DNA from: CAADGU01 sp035444285
GTDB taxonomy: Bacteria; Chloroflexota; Anaerolineae; Promineifilales; Promineifilaceae
Reading direction: 5' to 3'
Length of the DNA stretch: 64,000 bases
Assembly: GCA_035444285.1 (NCBI GenBank)
Contig: DAOMOK010000025.1
Coordinates: 1 to 64,000 of the forward strand
In this document: positions 1 to 9,631 of the stretch, one piece after another
Layout: every line of letters starts with the position of its first letter
How positions within the stretch are numbered: the first letter of the stretch is position 1
Translations under genes and position numbers: made by a program
The notes under the pieces: generated by a model
Databases searched by the model: none
Told to the model about the DNA's origin: nothing
Seen by the model: only the letters and a program-made list of their open reading frames with translations

Positions 1-23
1 TTATCATAGGGTTGAGGCTCTTT

Positions 24-1004
24 CTAGAGGTTCAAAAGATATGGGTAATCACCAACCAGGTAACGCTTGACGTGGTAGATAAAGCATCGGATCAGATTAT
101 CGTGCAGTTTCTGGTAACGGTGATAGACGAAGCAGAGCAGGTAAATGGACACCAATTGCTGATCCAGCTGATTCAGTTGGTAGACCGAATAATAGGTGAC
201 CAGCCCGGCGTAATACTTGATGCTTTCGTTGGAAATATCCAGATGAGGCAGTAACCTTTTAGCCGCACCATAGAGGGCTTGTATTTGTTCACCGCGCTTA
301 ATTTCCTGGGTGATTTCCTGGCTGCTGAAGTCTTTTGGCTCGCGCTTCAGCCGGGTTATTTCATAGAGGCCATGTGGATTTGACAACAGCTTGTTCAGAG
401 CTGCCTTATCATCGTCACTCAGGTGAGCGTTAGCCACGGCGATTAAGCGATTTTGCTCATATTGGAGGGCTTGCCCGACGGTGTCTTGCAGGAAGGTGTA
501 ACCAGGCGCAATAAGTCGTTGTTCGGCCAGACGGTGCAGCAACTCGCGCAAGATATAGATCGGCTGGCTGTCCACTTTAGCCACCTGTTGTGCTATGAGT
601 TGCAACTGCTGCCGGTCGGCATCCTCCGGGTACCGGTAAAGCAACAGGTCAAGAATGATACGCTGCTGTTTCAGGCGTGTGACTTTTGTTATGGCAAAAT
701 CAGTGAGCTCAAAATCAGGGAAGTAAGTTTGCTGCACGTAACGGACATCGGCCCACACGTCTTGGGCAGTAAAAATGAAGAACTGATGCCGGGCTTTGAA
801 ATAACCCAGTTGCAGAATGAAGTAGAGGCGAGATTTCACCGAATGCAGTGAAGACAACGCCGCTCTCTCCGGCGGTAAAAGTGTAAAATGGAACGCCCGG
901 TCTTCCTCATCGAAAACGGGCAAGCCGTAGATAGCTTCTATCTCATCCGGTCCCAAGATTATTAATCGCTTGTCCGTTTTATTCTCGGTTTCTCGCTCTG
1001 TCAC
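24..1004 (-). pseudogene. tnpA: Tn3-family transposase, N-terminal fragment (DUF4158-type)
   Basis: This encodes about the first third of a Tn3-family transposase: an N-terminal DUF4158-type region with the motif series FTLLPPER, SRLYFILQLGYFKA and FPDFELTD. I place the start at a GTG at 1004, because GGAGGAGG lies 6 nt upstream and the protein then begins VTERETENK. An ATG at 1052 is also in frame but has no such site. A full transposase is about 1000 residues with a C-terminal DDE core. Here the frame stops at 24 after about 326 residues, and the last dozen or so no longer look like the family, so the core is lost and the product should be inactive. It diverges from tnpR. Confidence 0.8.
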
Positions 1005-1084
1005 GTTCGCCCTCCTCCATCGGGATTTGTCACACCACCATCTTGGTCTCAAAAAGTAGACTTTCTGGTGCCTGTGGATTGACG

Positions 1085-1139
1085 TGTCCCATTCTATGTC
1101 TCATAATGTAATTCTCAAATTGTTTTAAAGTTTTCGACA
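1085..1139. promoter_or_regulatory. res: Candidate res site of the tnpR resolvase
   Basis: Between the divergent tnpA and tnpR starts are three TGTC-headed half-sites: TGTCCC at 1085, TGTCTCATAATGTA at 1097-1110, and an inverted one (GTTTTCGACA on the plus strand, 1130-1139). The middle one closely resembles the left arm of the Tn3/gamma-delta res site I as I remember it (TGTCTGATAATTTA). Position and spacing fit a serine-resolvase binding region that also carries both promoters. Sub-site borders are inferred. Confidence 0.5.
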
Positions 1140-1155
1140 CAAGGGAAAGAGACAG

Positions 1156-1719
1156 ATGGCGATTATTGGTTATGCTCGTGTGAGTTCAGTTGGACAGACT
1201 TTAGATGTCCAACTGGATAAGCTAGGACACTGTGACAAAATCTTTCAGGAAAAGAAGAGTGCTGTCAATGGTAAACAGCCGCGTTTAGAAGCCTGCTTGG
1301 AGTATGTTAGAGAGGAGGATACATTGGTGGTGACGCGATTGGATCGTTTAGCGCGTTCCACGCTTCATTTGTGCCAAATTGCAGCCGAGCTGGAACGTAA
1401 ACAAGTGCATTTGCAGGTACTCGACCAAAGCATTAACACAGGGGATGCCACAGGGCGTTTACTGTTTAATATGTTAGGAGCGATTGCTCAATTCGAGACG
1501 GAGATACGGGCTGAGCGACAGCGAGACGGGATTCAGAAAGCAAAAGAACGGGGGGTTAAGTTCGGCAAGCGTAAGAAATTGAACCCGCAGCAGGTAGCGG
1601 AACTGCAGGAAAGACGAGAACAGGGTGTCCCCATCAAGACGCTCATGCAGGATTACGACCTGTCTAAATCGAGCGTTTATCGCTACCTGAACCAAGAGGC
1701 TGAAGTTGTTAAGGAGTAG
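1156..1719 (+). CDS. tnpR: Serine resolvase of Tn3 family
   Basis: This 187-aa site-specific serine recombinase would resolve Tn3-type cointegrates at res. The N-terminal catalytic domain starts GYARVSS with the nucleophile at Ser10. It carries the conserved RLDRLARS segment near residue 60 and AQFETEIRAERQRDGI near 115-130, then a C-terminal helix-turn-helix (about 145-182, ending DLSKSSVYRYL). Length and motifs are those of an intact TnpR. The start ATG follows GGGAAAGAGACAG. It diverges from the truncated tnpA. The adjoining transposase is dead, so this gene is either a stranded remnant or still acts on res sites elsewhere. Confidence 0.93.
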   Translation: MAIIGYARVSSVGQTLDVQLDKLGHCDKIFQEKKSAVNGKQPRLEACLEYVREEDTLVVTRLDRLARSTLHLCQIAAELERKQVHLQVLDQSINTGDATGRLLFNMLGAIAQFETEIRAERQRDGIQKAKERGVKFGKRKKLNPQQVAELQERREQGVPIKTLMQDYDLSKSSVYRYLNQEAEVVKE

Positions 1720-1815
1720 CTGCTCAACATTTACGTTCTTGTCCCTAGCCCAGCATTAGAGACGAGCAAAGTCTGCGATAGGGAGTGACAGAAGCAGAAG
1801 GATGGAGGTGGACTA

Positions 1816-4800
1816 ATGAGCCAAAGATCCAAGAAAAAGGCTATAGAAAACCCTTCTTATGGGAGTTCGGAAGAATTGTATCAAGCTCTTTTTGAACAAG
1901 CTGCTGATGGCATTTTCATTGCTGATGAGCAAGAGGGCTACGTTGAAGTCAACCAGCATGGCTGCGAGATGCTGGGCTATACTCGCGAGGAGATATGGAA
2001 TCTCTCTTTACAAGACTTAATCCCAGCCAAGGACCTGACCCGCGACCCACTGCAGCTGGATGATCTGCGAGCCGGTAAAACACTGCGCAAAGAACGCTAT
2101 CTGCGCTGCAAAGACGGCCGTCTGCTACCGGTCGAAATCAGTGCACAGATGCTAACAGACGGCCGTTTTCTAGGCATAGTGCGTGACATCACCGAGCGCA
2201 AGCAGGCAGACGAGGCCCTACAGAAAAGCCATGAGGAATTGCGGGTGTTTTTCTCGCAGACGATTGACGGCTGTTTTTTTATGATGCTGGACGAACCCGT
2301 GCGCTGGGATGAAACAACCGACAAAGAGAAAGTGCTAGACTACGCCTTCGCTCACCAACACATCACAAAAATTAACGATGCCATGTTGGCCCAGTATAAT
2401 GCCACACGTGAGCAAATGCTGAATCTCACTCCCAGCGACTTCTTCCAACATGACCTGACACATGGTCGAGACCTCTGGCGGCAGCTCTTTGACACTGGCA
2501 AGGTACGCCTGGAGAGTGACGAGCGCAAACGGGATGGAACGCCGATGTGGATTGAGGGGGAATACATTCTCCTCTATGACTCCGAGGGGCTAATCATCGG
2601 TCACTTTGGTATCCAGCGTGACATTACCGAGCGCAAGCAGTTGGAGGAGGAGCTGTGGCACGGTCATGAAGTTGCTTTACAATTCTCTAAACAATTGGCG
2701 GTGTTGCAAGAAGTCACCATCCAACTCTCCCAGGCTGAATCTGCCGATGACTTATGCCGGCAGGCAGTCCAATTAGCACGCTTACGTCTGGGATTTGACC
2801 GCGTCGGCATCTGGTTCATTGAAGAGCACCGGGGCATTATGCGGGGTTCGTTTGGTACGGATGAACGGGGTGAGCTACGGGACGAGCGGAACGCCCAGGT
2901 TGAGTTCCGGCACGAAGGATTAGCGTGGCGCGTTTTCTCGCACAAGGAATCAACAGCTTTAGTCGAGTATCGTCTCTTGCGCGATCACTTGGGCCAGGAA
3001 GTGGGCGAGGGCGACAACGCTATGGCCGCGCTGTGGGACGGTGATGAGGTAATCGGCGTCATTTCTGTTGACAACCTAATCACGCGTCAACCGATCAGAG
3101 AACGTCAGCTTGAGATTTTGAGACTTTATGCCACCACATTAGGGCATCTCATCACGCGCAAATGGGCTGGAGGACAGCTTCGTGAAAGTAATAAAAGGTT
3201 CCGTCTGCTGGCTGAATCCTCCCTCACCGGTATCTACCTCATCCAGGACGGCCTCTTTCGCTACGTGAACCCGGCCCTGGCGCACGTGTTTGGTTACAAA
3301 GTGGAGGAAGTGGCCGACAAACTCGGCCCGATGGACCTGGTTTATCTGGACGACCGTCCCCTGGTAGCCGAAAACATCCGCCGCCGGGTCGAAGCCGAAG
3401 AGGAAGCTATCCGTTACGATTTCCGCGGCTTACGCAAAGATGGTTCGGTGATCTATGTCGAAGTACACGGCCGTCGCATTGAGTACGGCGGCAAAACGGG
3501 CGTAATTGGTACGCTGGTGGACATCACTGAGCGTAAGCAAGCTGAGGCGGAGCGTCAATCTCATCTCTGGTTTCTGGAAAGCATGGATCGAATTAACCAG
3601 GCAATGCAAGGGACAAATGACATCGAGCAGATGATGATCAATGTACTCGACACGATGCTATCCATCTTGGAGTGTGACCGAGCCTGGCTGGTCTATCCTT
3701 GCGACCCGGAGGCAGCCACATGGCAAGTCGCAATGGAGCGAACGCGCCCTGAATATCCTGGTGTCATCCCAGTGGGAATAGAGTTGCCTTTAGAGCCGGT
3801 GGAGGCGACGGTGTTTCAAATACTGCGGGCTACCAATGGCCCGGTGAAATTTGGCCCGGAGGTTGAACATCAAGTGCCGGTGGAAATGGCTCAGGGATTC
3901 AGCGTTCAATCATTCATTGCTATGGCCCTTTATCCCAAAGTGGAACAACCCTGGTCGTTTGGATTGCACCAATGTAGCTACCCACACGTCTGGACTCCAG
4001 AGGAAGAGCGGCTTTTCCAAGAGATCGGCCGACGGTTGGCCGACGGCCTGACCAGCCTGTTGGCTTATCGCAACCTACGCCAAAGCGAACGGCGGCTGGC
4101 AGAAGCCCAGCGCATGGCCCACGTTGGCTGGTGGGATCGCGATTATGAGGCCGATAGCATCGCCCTGTCAGATGAGGCCTGCCGCATCTTTGGCCTGTCA
4201 TTAGGTAAACAACACCGGCACGATCTGGCCCAGTGGCACGAACGGTGGCAGGAATTGATCCACCCAGAGGATCGGCCTGGAGCGGCCCAGGCCGCCGAAG
4301 AGGCGCTGCAAGGCGGCCCGCGCTACGACGTGGAATACCGTATCGTCCGGCCCAACGGCGAGGTGCGATTCATCCGTAGCCAGGGGGATGTGATATGGGA
4401 TGACTCAGGCCATCTCCGCCGCATGTTCGGTACAATGCAAGACATCACCGAATTGCGCCAAGCAGAGGATGAACTCCGCGCCAGCGAGGCGCGCTTCCGC
4501 ACCCTGGTGGATCACGCGACCGACGCCTTCTTCCTGCTCGATGATCAGACGAACGTCCTGGACGTGAACCAGCAGGCTTGCGAGAACCTGGGCTACTCCC
4601 GCGAGGAATTAATTGGCATGACCGTAGCTGACTTTGACGCGGATCTGGCGTCAGCCGACGTGAAGCAGAACCAGGCGCGATTGGATAGTGGCGAATTAAT
4701 TGCGTTTGACTCTCGCCATCGCCGGAAGGACGGAACCGTGTTTCCGGTGGAGATTCGTATCCGTCCGTTCTGGGAGGCCGAGCGCCGGTTCGGGGTCGCG

Positions 4801-7401
4801 CTGGTGCGCGACATCACCGAACGCAAGCAGGCGGAAGAGGCGCTACGCGCCAGCGAAGCCCGCTTCCGCATGTTAGTGGAACAGGCTGCCGACGCCTTTT
4901 TCCTCGGCGATGAGCGGGGGAGGATCCTAGACGTGAACCGGCAGACCTGCGAGAGCCTGGGCTATACGCGCACGGAACTAATCGGGATGACGTCGGAGAA
5001 TTATGACGCCAATCCCAATCCAGCGTTCCTGGAAAAGGTGCGCGTGCGGCTAGCCGCCGGGGAGGCGATCACATTCGATACCGTCCATCGGCGCAAGGAC
5101 GGCACCATGTTTCCGGTGGAGGTCCGCGCCCACTGGTTCTGGCAGGACGGCCGTCGCTTTGGCTTGGCCCTGGCCCGCGATGTGACTGAACGCAAGCAAG
5201 CACAGGAGGCGCTGACCCTGTTCCGCACGCTCATAGATCACACCAACGATGTCATTGAGGTTATTGACCCGGAAACGGGACGTTTTCTAGACGCGAATGA
5301 GCAAGCTTGCCAGGCACTTGGCTACACGCGCGAAGAGTTTCTGAATCTCACCGTTCCCGAGATCAATCCCCTGGTGGCTGAACGGTCCTGGCAGGATACC
5401 GTGGTTGAGTTGCGACGCTCCGGTTTCCTCGTCCGCGAGAGTCAGCACGAGCGTAAGGATGGCTCGATCTTTCCGGTCGAAATCAATATTAACTACATCC
5501 GCCTGGATCGTGATTACGTGCTCGCGGTGGTTCGCGATATTACCGAGCGCAAACGGACAGAGGAAGCACTCACCCTGTTCCGTTCTCTCCTAGATCACGC
5601 CAATGACACCATCGAACTTATTGACCCGGAAACAGGGCGCTTCCTCGATGTGAATGAGCAAGCCTGCCTGACTCATGGCTATACTCGTGAGGAATACCTC
5701 GCTCTAACTGCCCCTGATATTAGTCCCCTCGTGACTGCTCAATCTTGGCAAAAGAGTATGGCAGAACTGCGGCAGACCGGGTCTCGAATTTCTGAGAACC
5801 AGCACCAGCGCAAAGATGGTTCGATCTTTCCAGTGGAAACTAATGTCAATTACGTTCGCCTCGACCGCGATTATGTACTCGCGGTGACACGTGATATTAC
5901 CCGACGCAAAGAGGCAGAAGCATCACTTCGCCAGCGTGAGTCTCAACTACGACATATCATAGATACAGTGCCGGAAGGAGTGATCTTGCTAGATGCTAAC
6001 GGTAATATCTACTTGACCAATCCCATCGCCGAACAATATCTGGTTGTGTTGGCACCTGAGCGTGCGGACGGCCGTTTAACCCACTTGGGCGACCAACCAT
6101 TGAACGAACTGCTCACTTCACCCCCAAAAGGCTTTTGGCATGAAGTTACAGGTGAAAACCAGGTCTTTGAAGCGATTGCCCGTCCAGTTGAAAATAGTTC
6201 TCACAATGGTGGTTGGGTACTGGTCTTACGCGATGTGACCGAAGAACGGGATATTCAACGGCGGGTACAGCGACAAGAACGTCTGGCGGCAGTGGGTCAG
6301 CTGGCAGCTGGTATCGCCCACGATTTCAATAACATCCTGGCCGTCATCATTCTCTATGCCCAACTTATATTGAGGACAGCCGAAATGCCTGCGCGTGCTC
6401 AAGAGGGGTTACACACCATCGAGCAACAAGTAAAACGAGCGACTGACTTGATTCAGCAAGTCCTTGATTTCAGCCGTCAATCCGTATTGGAGCGACAACC
6501 ATTCGACTTATTGCCTTTCATGGAAAAATTGGTCACTCTTCTAAAGCGTACTCTGCCAGAGCATATCCAGATTGAACTGAACCACGATGCTGGAGCCTAT
6601 TTTATTCAGGCTGACTCCTCACGTATGCAACAGGTGATAATGAATCTGGCCGTCAACGCTCGCGATGCCATGCCGGAAGGAGGGCGTTTGCAAATTAGAC
6701 TGGCCCATGTGCAAACAGAGGAATCCAAACCAATGCCGGTGCATGACCTACCACCCGGCAAGTGGGTTCAGATAGAGATTACTGACAGCGGTGATGGTAT
6801 TCCCCCGGAGGTGCTCTCTAATATTTTTGAGCCTTTCTTCACCACAAAAGCAGAGGGGCGCGGGACTGGTCTGGGGCTGGCTCAGGTTTACGGTATTGTA
6901 CAGCAGCATGAAGGCTACATTGATGTGGTCACAGAGGTAGGGCAGGGAACAACCTTCTTCCTTTACTTCCCAGCACTTATCACAGGGGAGAATACAGCAG
7001 ATGCCCCTGACAGAGGTGTATTGCAATTAGGGCAGGGGCAGGGAGTTTTGGTAGTTGAAGATGATCCGACTATCAGAAAAGCACTGCAGAGTAGTCTGGC
7101 TGTGTTGAATTATGAGGCATTGGTTGCAGCAAACGGCCGTGAAGCACTAGCTATTCTGGCTACAAAAGCAGACAAAATTGAACTGGTACTGAGTGATGTC
7201 GTCATGCCCGAGATGGGTGGCATTGCCTTATTCCATGCGATAAAGGAACAATACCCAACTATACCGGTGGTATTACTCACGGGACATCCGATTAGTAAAG
7301 AGATGGAATCTCTACAGAAATTGGGGCTGGCTGGTTGGTTGCCCAAGCCTCCTGACCTTACCGGCCTGGGCAATTTGCTGGCAAAAGCCTTGACTGTTTA
7401 G
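1816..7401 (+). CDS. Multi-PAS/GAF hybrid sensor histidine kinase with receiver
   Basis: This 1861-aa sensory protein has no clear membrane segment, so it is probably cytoplasmic. Domains in order: PAS (about 20-130), PAS (135-275), GAF (290-455), PAS (462-580), GAF (588-760), PAS_3 (766-890), then four PAS units of about 118 residues (890-1370), a further PAS (1375-1480), HisKA, HATPase_c and a receiver. The phospho-acceptor is His1502 in GIAHDFNN. The ATPase carries an N-box at about Asn1610-1614, TDSGDGIP (1656-1663) and a GTGLGL box. The receiver has EDD (1748-1750) and the acceptor Asp1794 in SDVVMP. PAS pairs 890-1130 and 1134-1370 look like internal tandem duplications. GGAGGTGG precedes the ATG. 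No separate response regulator is adjacent, so the output partner is unknown. Confidence 0.93.
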   Translation: MSQRSKKKAIENPSYGSSEELYQALFEQAADGIFIADEQEGYVEVNQHGCEMLGYTREEIWNLSLQDLIPAKDLTRDPLQLDDLRAGKTLRKERYLRCKDGRLLPVEISAQMLTDGRFLGIVRDITERKQADEALQKSHEELRVFFSQTIDGCFFMMLDEPVRWDETTDKEKVLDYAFAHQHITKINDAMLAQYNATREQMLNLTPSDFFQHDLTHGRDLWRQLFDTGKVRLESDERKRDGTPMWIEGEYILLYDSEGLIIGHFGIQRDITERKQLEEELWHGHEVALQFSKQLAVLQEVTIQLSQAESADDLCRQAVQLARLRLGFDRVGIWFIEEHRGIMRGSFGTDERGELRDERNAQVEFRHEGLAWRVFSHKESTALVEYRLLRDHLGQEVGEGDNAMAALWDGDEVIGVISVDNLITRQPIRERQLEILRLYATTLGHLITRKWAGGQLRESNKRFRLLAESSLTGIYLIQDGLFRYVNPALAHVFGYKVEEVADKLGPMDLVYLDDRPLVAENIRRRVEAEEEAIRYDFRGLRKDGSVIYVEVHGRRIEYGGKTGVIGTLVDITERKQAEAERQSHLWFLESMDRINQAMQGTNDIEQMMINVLDTMLSILECDRAWLVYPCDPEAATWQVAMERTRPEYPGVIPVGIELPLEPVEATVFQILRATNGPVKFGPEVEHQVPVEMAQGFSVQSFIAMALYPKVEQPWSFGLHQCSYPHVWTPEEERLFQEIGRRLADGLTSLLAYRNLRQSERRLAEAQRMAHVGWWDRDYEADSIALSDEACRIFGLSLGKQHRHDLAQWHERWQELIHPEDRPGAAQAAEEALQGGPRYDVEYRIVRPNGEVRFIRSQGDVIWDDSGHLRRMFGTMQDITELRQAEDELRASEARFRTLVDHATDAFFLLDDQTNVLDVNQQACENLGYSREELIGMTVADFDADLASADVKQNQARLDSGELIAFDSRHRRKDGTVFPVEIRIRPFWEAERRFGVALVRDITERKQAEEALRASEARFRMLVEQAADAFFLGDERGRILDVNRQTCESLGYTRTELIGMTSENYDANPNPAFLEKVRVRLAAGEAITFDTVHRRKDGTMFPVEVRAHWFWQDGRRFGLALARDVTERKQAQEALTLFRTLIDHTNDVIEVIDPETGRFLDANEQACQALGYTREEFLNLTVPEINPLVAERSWQDTVVELRRSGFLVRESQHERKDGSIFPVEININYIRLDRDYVLAVVRDITERKRTEEALTLFRSLLDHANDTIELIDPETGRFLDVNEQACLTHGYTREEYLALTAPDISPLVTAQSWQKSMAELRQTGSRISENQHQRKDGSIFPVETNVNYVRLDRDYVLAVTRDITRRKEAEASLRQRESQLRHIIDTVPEGVILLDANGNIYLTNPIAEQYLVVLAPERADGRLTHLGDQPLNELLTSPPKGFWHEVTGENQVFEAIARPVENSSHNGGWVLVLRDVTEERDIQRRVQRQERLAAVGQLAAGIAHDFNNILAVIILYAQLILRTAEMPARAQEGLHTIEQQVKRATDLIQQVLDFSRQSVLERQPFDLLPFMEKLVTLLKRTLPEHIQIELNHDAGAYFIQADSSRMQQVIMNLAVNARDAMPEGGRLQIRLAHVQTEESKPMPVHDLPPGKWVQIEITDSGDGIPPEVLSNIFEPFFTTKAEGRGTGLGLAQVYGIVQQHEGYIDVVTEVGQGTTFFLYFPALITGENTADAPDRGVLQLGQGQGVLVVEDDPTIRKALQSSLAVLNYEALVAANGREALAILATKADKIELVLSDVVMPEMGGIALFHAIKEQYPTIPVVLLTGHPISKEMESLQKLGLAGWLPKPPDLTGLGNLLAKALTV

Positions 7402-7406
7402 CTTGA

Positions 7407-7763
7407 TTGATTCTGGGGTGGCAAACGGGGTACAGGGTGCCTTATGATATCTCTTACCTTTTGCTGAAATATACCTTTTTGGGGGGATATGCAAAAATAC
7501 CCCTATTGGGGTCAATGCGTATTGAACTGGACGGCTGTGAACTCGTCATGCGTCCAGCTTCGCGAGCTCTATTTCTCTACTTATTACTTCATCGGCACAA
7601 ATACCTGCGGCGGGAAGCTCTAGCCGCTCTCTTTTGGGGCGAGAGTGACGATGCGCATGCAGGCGTTTTTGTAGCAAAAGGACAAAACTTTACGTTTGAG
7701 GACGAGGCAACCAAAAGTAAGGCAGACATTCTAAGTTCAGGTGAGCTTTTCTGGCACGGTTAG
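7407..7763 (+). pseudogene. Truncated SARP/BTAD-type winged-helix remnant
   Basis: The frame contains a segment (from about residue 30, PLLGSMRIELDG, to LYLLLHRHKYLRREALAALFW) that matches the winged-helix start of the SARP-type regulators elsewhere in this window (compare HRRESLTALFW near 18200). After about 50 residues the similarity stops, and the rest resembles nothing I know. The BTAD, NB-ARC and TPR parts are missing. A small hairpin, ACCCC-TATT-GGGGT, lies at 7499-7512 just before the internal ATG at 7515. It is probably the broken head of a former regulator gene next to the kinase. Confidence 0.5.
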
Positions 7764-7899
7764 CCACCTGCCTGCTGTCTACTTCTCACAACGTATTGTG
7801 GATGTTGAGAACCATGGTGTATAGAGTTTTCGAGTAACACCAAACCGAGTCAATGATTTGGACTCCGGAGGATGAGATGTAAAGATGATCAGTCGGTCG

Positions 7900-8904
7900 T
7901 TACTGCTTCTCGTCAACCATTTCAGCAACTAAAACAAAAAAATGGGGCAGGAGATGGCGCAGTGCTTCACGTCTAGCTGTCAGTTGCATAGTGGTTGCCA
8001 AACCTAAGTCTGCCAACAACTGCTGGTATAGACTGGAAAAACATTTTCTTTCTACGGCCGTGGCGTCATTCTGGAAGACGAGGTTTAACAAAAAATAGGT
8101 GTGCAGTATCCACTGCATGGCTTCCCGATGATGCCCCTCATCAATCATCTCTTGCGCAGCCGCGGTGTAATAAGGCAGCAGGTGGGGACGTAGTTTATAC
8201 CCAACATAGGGAATGGGGGTGCGATAGATAGCCACAGCCTGTGGGAATGCCTGGGCGACAAAGGGAAGATACCCCTCTACCTGAGAGCGTGTCATGCGGA
8301 CACAGCCCAATATTTGCAAAGCGTTTGTGTGAAGTTCCAGCCGTTTCTGCGCCTGCAAAATGCTCTTCATACCAATAAGCGAACGCCGGTGGGTGGGGAT
8401 GTTCAGACTGGCTACGGCCAGCAAGCCGCCCAGATACATCAGCGTGAAGGATAAGGCCAGGACGGTGAAATCTGGTTGGTCGAGCGTGGTTTGCACCAGT
8501 TCCTTTTCCCACTGGCAGCGCGCCTCTACCCAGCGGCGACGGCCGTACTCCCCTACTACTGCCCGCTGCACCTTCCCCAATAAGCCGGTGGGATCGGCCA
8601 GGATGTGGCCGTGCGCCAGGTGGGGCGCCAGGCGGGGGTTGGACAATACGGCCGTGACCTCATATTCCCCTGGTGTACCAAAGGCCACATCCAGCATCAG
8701 CCCCTCATACCAGACAGCCCGGTTGCCGCGTCCACCGTCCGCTAACACGATTTTTATATCCACGTCCCGATGTGCCGGAAAGTCCGCCTCAGCCGACAAA
8801 CCATTCAAGCTGCCCTGTAAATGCGCGCCTATAAAACCGGGTGTCTGTGCCTCCTCGGCCGACACCCACTGCCGCGCCAATTGTGTGATTTTGTGTACCC
8901 TCAT
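7900..8904 (-). CDS. Nucleotidyltransferase-fold protein, partner of the ART gene
   Basis: This 334-aa protein has an N-terminal nucleotidyltransferase signature: Gly-Ser at residues 31-32 (LQGSLNG) followed by Asp47 and Asp49 in RDVDIKIVL. These are the GS and DxD metal-binding elements of the pol-beta-like superfamily. A third acidic residue may lie in the LMLDVAFG stretch near residue 71. The remaining 200 or so residues are mainly helical and unrecognised. The ATG lies 4 nt after the stop of the upstream ADP-ribosyltransferase gene, so the two are very likely co-translated. It could modify RNA, protein or a small molecule, or act as the antidote or partner of the transferase. Neither the sequence nor the family fixes the role. 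Confidence 0.6.
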   Translation of the reverse strand: MRVHKITQLARQWVSAEEAQTPGFIGAHLQGSLNGLSAEADFPAHRDVDIKIVLADGGRGNRAVWYEGLMLDVAFGTPGEYEVTAVLSNPRLAPHLAHGHILADPTGLLGKVQRAVVGEYGRRRWVEARCQWEKELVQTTLDQPDFTVLALSFTLMYLGGLLAVASLNIPTHRRSLIGMKSILQAQKRLELHTNALQILGCVRMTRSQVEGYLPFVAQAFPQAVAIYRTPIPYVGYKLRPHLLPYYTAAAQEMIDEGHHREAMQWILHTYFLLNLVFQNDATAVERKCFSSLYQQLLADLGLATTMQLTARREALRHLLPHFFVLVAEMVDEKQ

Positions 8905-8908
8905 CAGC

Positions 8909-9631
8909 CTACTCCTGGTGCTGCTCTTCTTCTTCCTGTTCCACCGCTCTGGCAGAAATCAATTGCAGTTCTGCTTGTGTTAGAGCCTCCGAAAGCCAGA
9001 AGCGTTCCGCCTCATCTTCACCGGCGCGGTACAGCCAATGAGCGCTGACCGGCATGACACGGGCCGGATTAAACACCAGAATTTCATCCGAATCCCAATC
9101 CGCCCCTGACCGGTCGCCAATCGCCTCGTAGCCATGCCCCTTCACTTCCCCATGCAGCCGCGAGAGCCGTAGCCAGGCGTCGTGATAACGGGCCACTTTG
9201 CCCTTGCGTCCCCGCCCAATCGTCTGCACTCGTTGGCGGTGCGCGCGCATAAGAAGGTAGCTGCACAGGTGGATGAGTTCCTTCTGGGTTAATCGTTTGT
9301 TGGCGAGGATAGCCTGATGAAAATGGGGGCCAAGGTCGAGCAACTCCTGGCCGAATTCACGCCGCAGATGGCCAATCACTTTCCGGTCGTAGCTATCGTC
9401 CACCCACAAGATGCGTGTACCCGGCCGTAGCTGGCAAACAATCACAAAATCTGGCGTCCACAAAGCGGCCGATTGCAGTTGTTGTGCCACATAAACGCCG
9501 CGCCCCAGCATATTGCCGTGCCCCTCATGCCCCAGGGCGAATCCCTGGCTCATAATGGCATAGGCATGACCGGTCCACGTCCCGTGATAGTAAATTTTGT
9601 CATCGTCCGTTTGCATGAGGTTTACACCCAT
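8909..9631 (-). CDS. PARP-like ADP-ribosyltransferase
   Basis: This 240-aa protein has the layout of the H-Y-E (PARP-type) ADP-ribosyltransferase core. His16 lies in YYHGT, Tyr47 in GRGVYVA after a GF-x-LG loop, and Glu183 in SDEILVFN. The last resembles the EYIVYD strand that carries the catalytic glutamate of PARPs. Between Tyr and Glu is a long basic helical region (residues 85-160). No signal peptide or membrane segment is seen. I chose the ATG at 9631 because it overlaps the TGA of the upstream GNAT gene (TGATG). The nucleotidyltransferase gene follows 4 nt downstream. It may be a toxin, a defence effector or a regulator that modifies protein or nucleic acid. The family call rests on short motifs only. 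Confidence 0.6.
   Translation of the reverse strand: MGVNLMQTDDDKIYYHGTWTGHAYAIMSQGFALGHEGHGNMLGRGVYVAQQLQSAALWTPDFVIVCQLRPGTRILWVDDSYDRKVIGHLRREFGQELLDLGPHFHQAILANKRLTQKELIHLCSYLLMRAHRQRVQTIGRGRKGKVARYHDAWLRLSRLHGEVKGHGYEAIGDRSGADWDSDEILVFNPARVMPVSAHWLYRAGEDEAERFWLSEALTQAELQLISARAVEQEEEEQHQE

Larger units (their letters stand above)
1..1719. mobile_element. Tn3-family transposon remnant
   Basis: A truncated minus-strand tnpA and an intact plus-strand tnpR diverge from a short intergenic region that has resolvase-site features, which is the Tn3-type gene arrangement. I could not find a 38-bp terminal inverted repeat on either side. The left part probably continues beyond the window or was deleted. 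The region contains no ACGGCCGT palindrome, unlike the neighbouring kinase gene, which supports foreign origin. Confidence 0.7.

Noticed and set aside
7499..7512. Small palindrome ACCCC-TATT-GGGGT as an operator
   Set aside because: It is only five bases per arm and lies in the remnant of a regulator gene; chance cannot be excluded.
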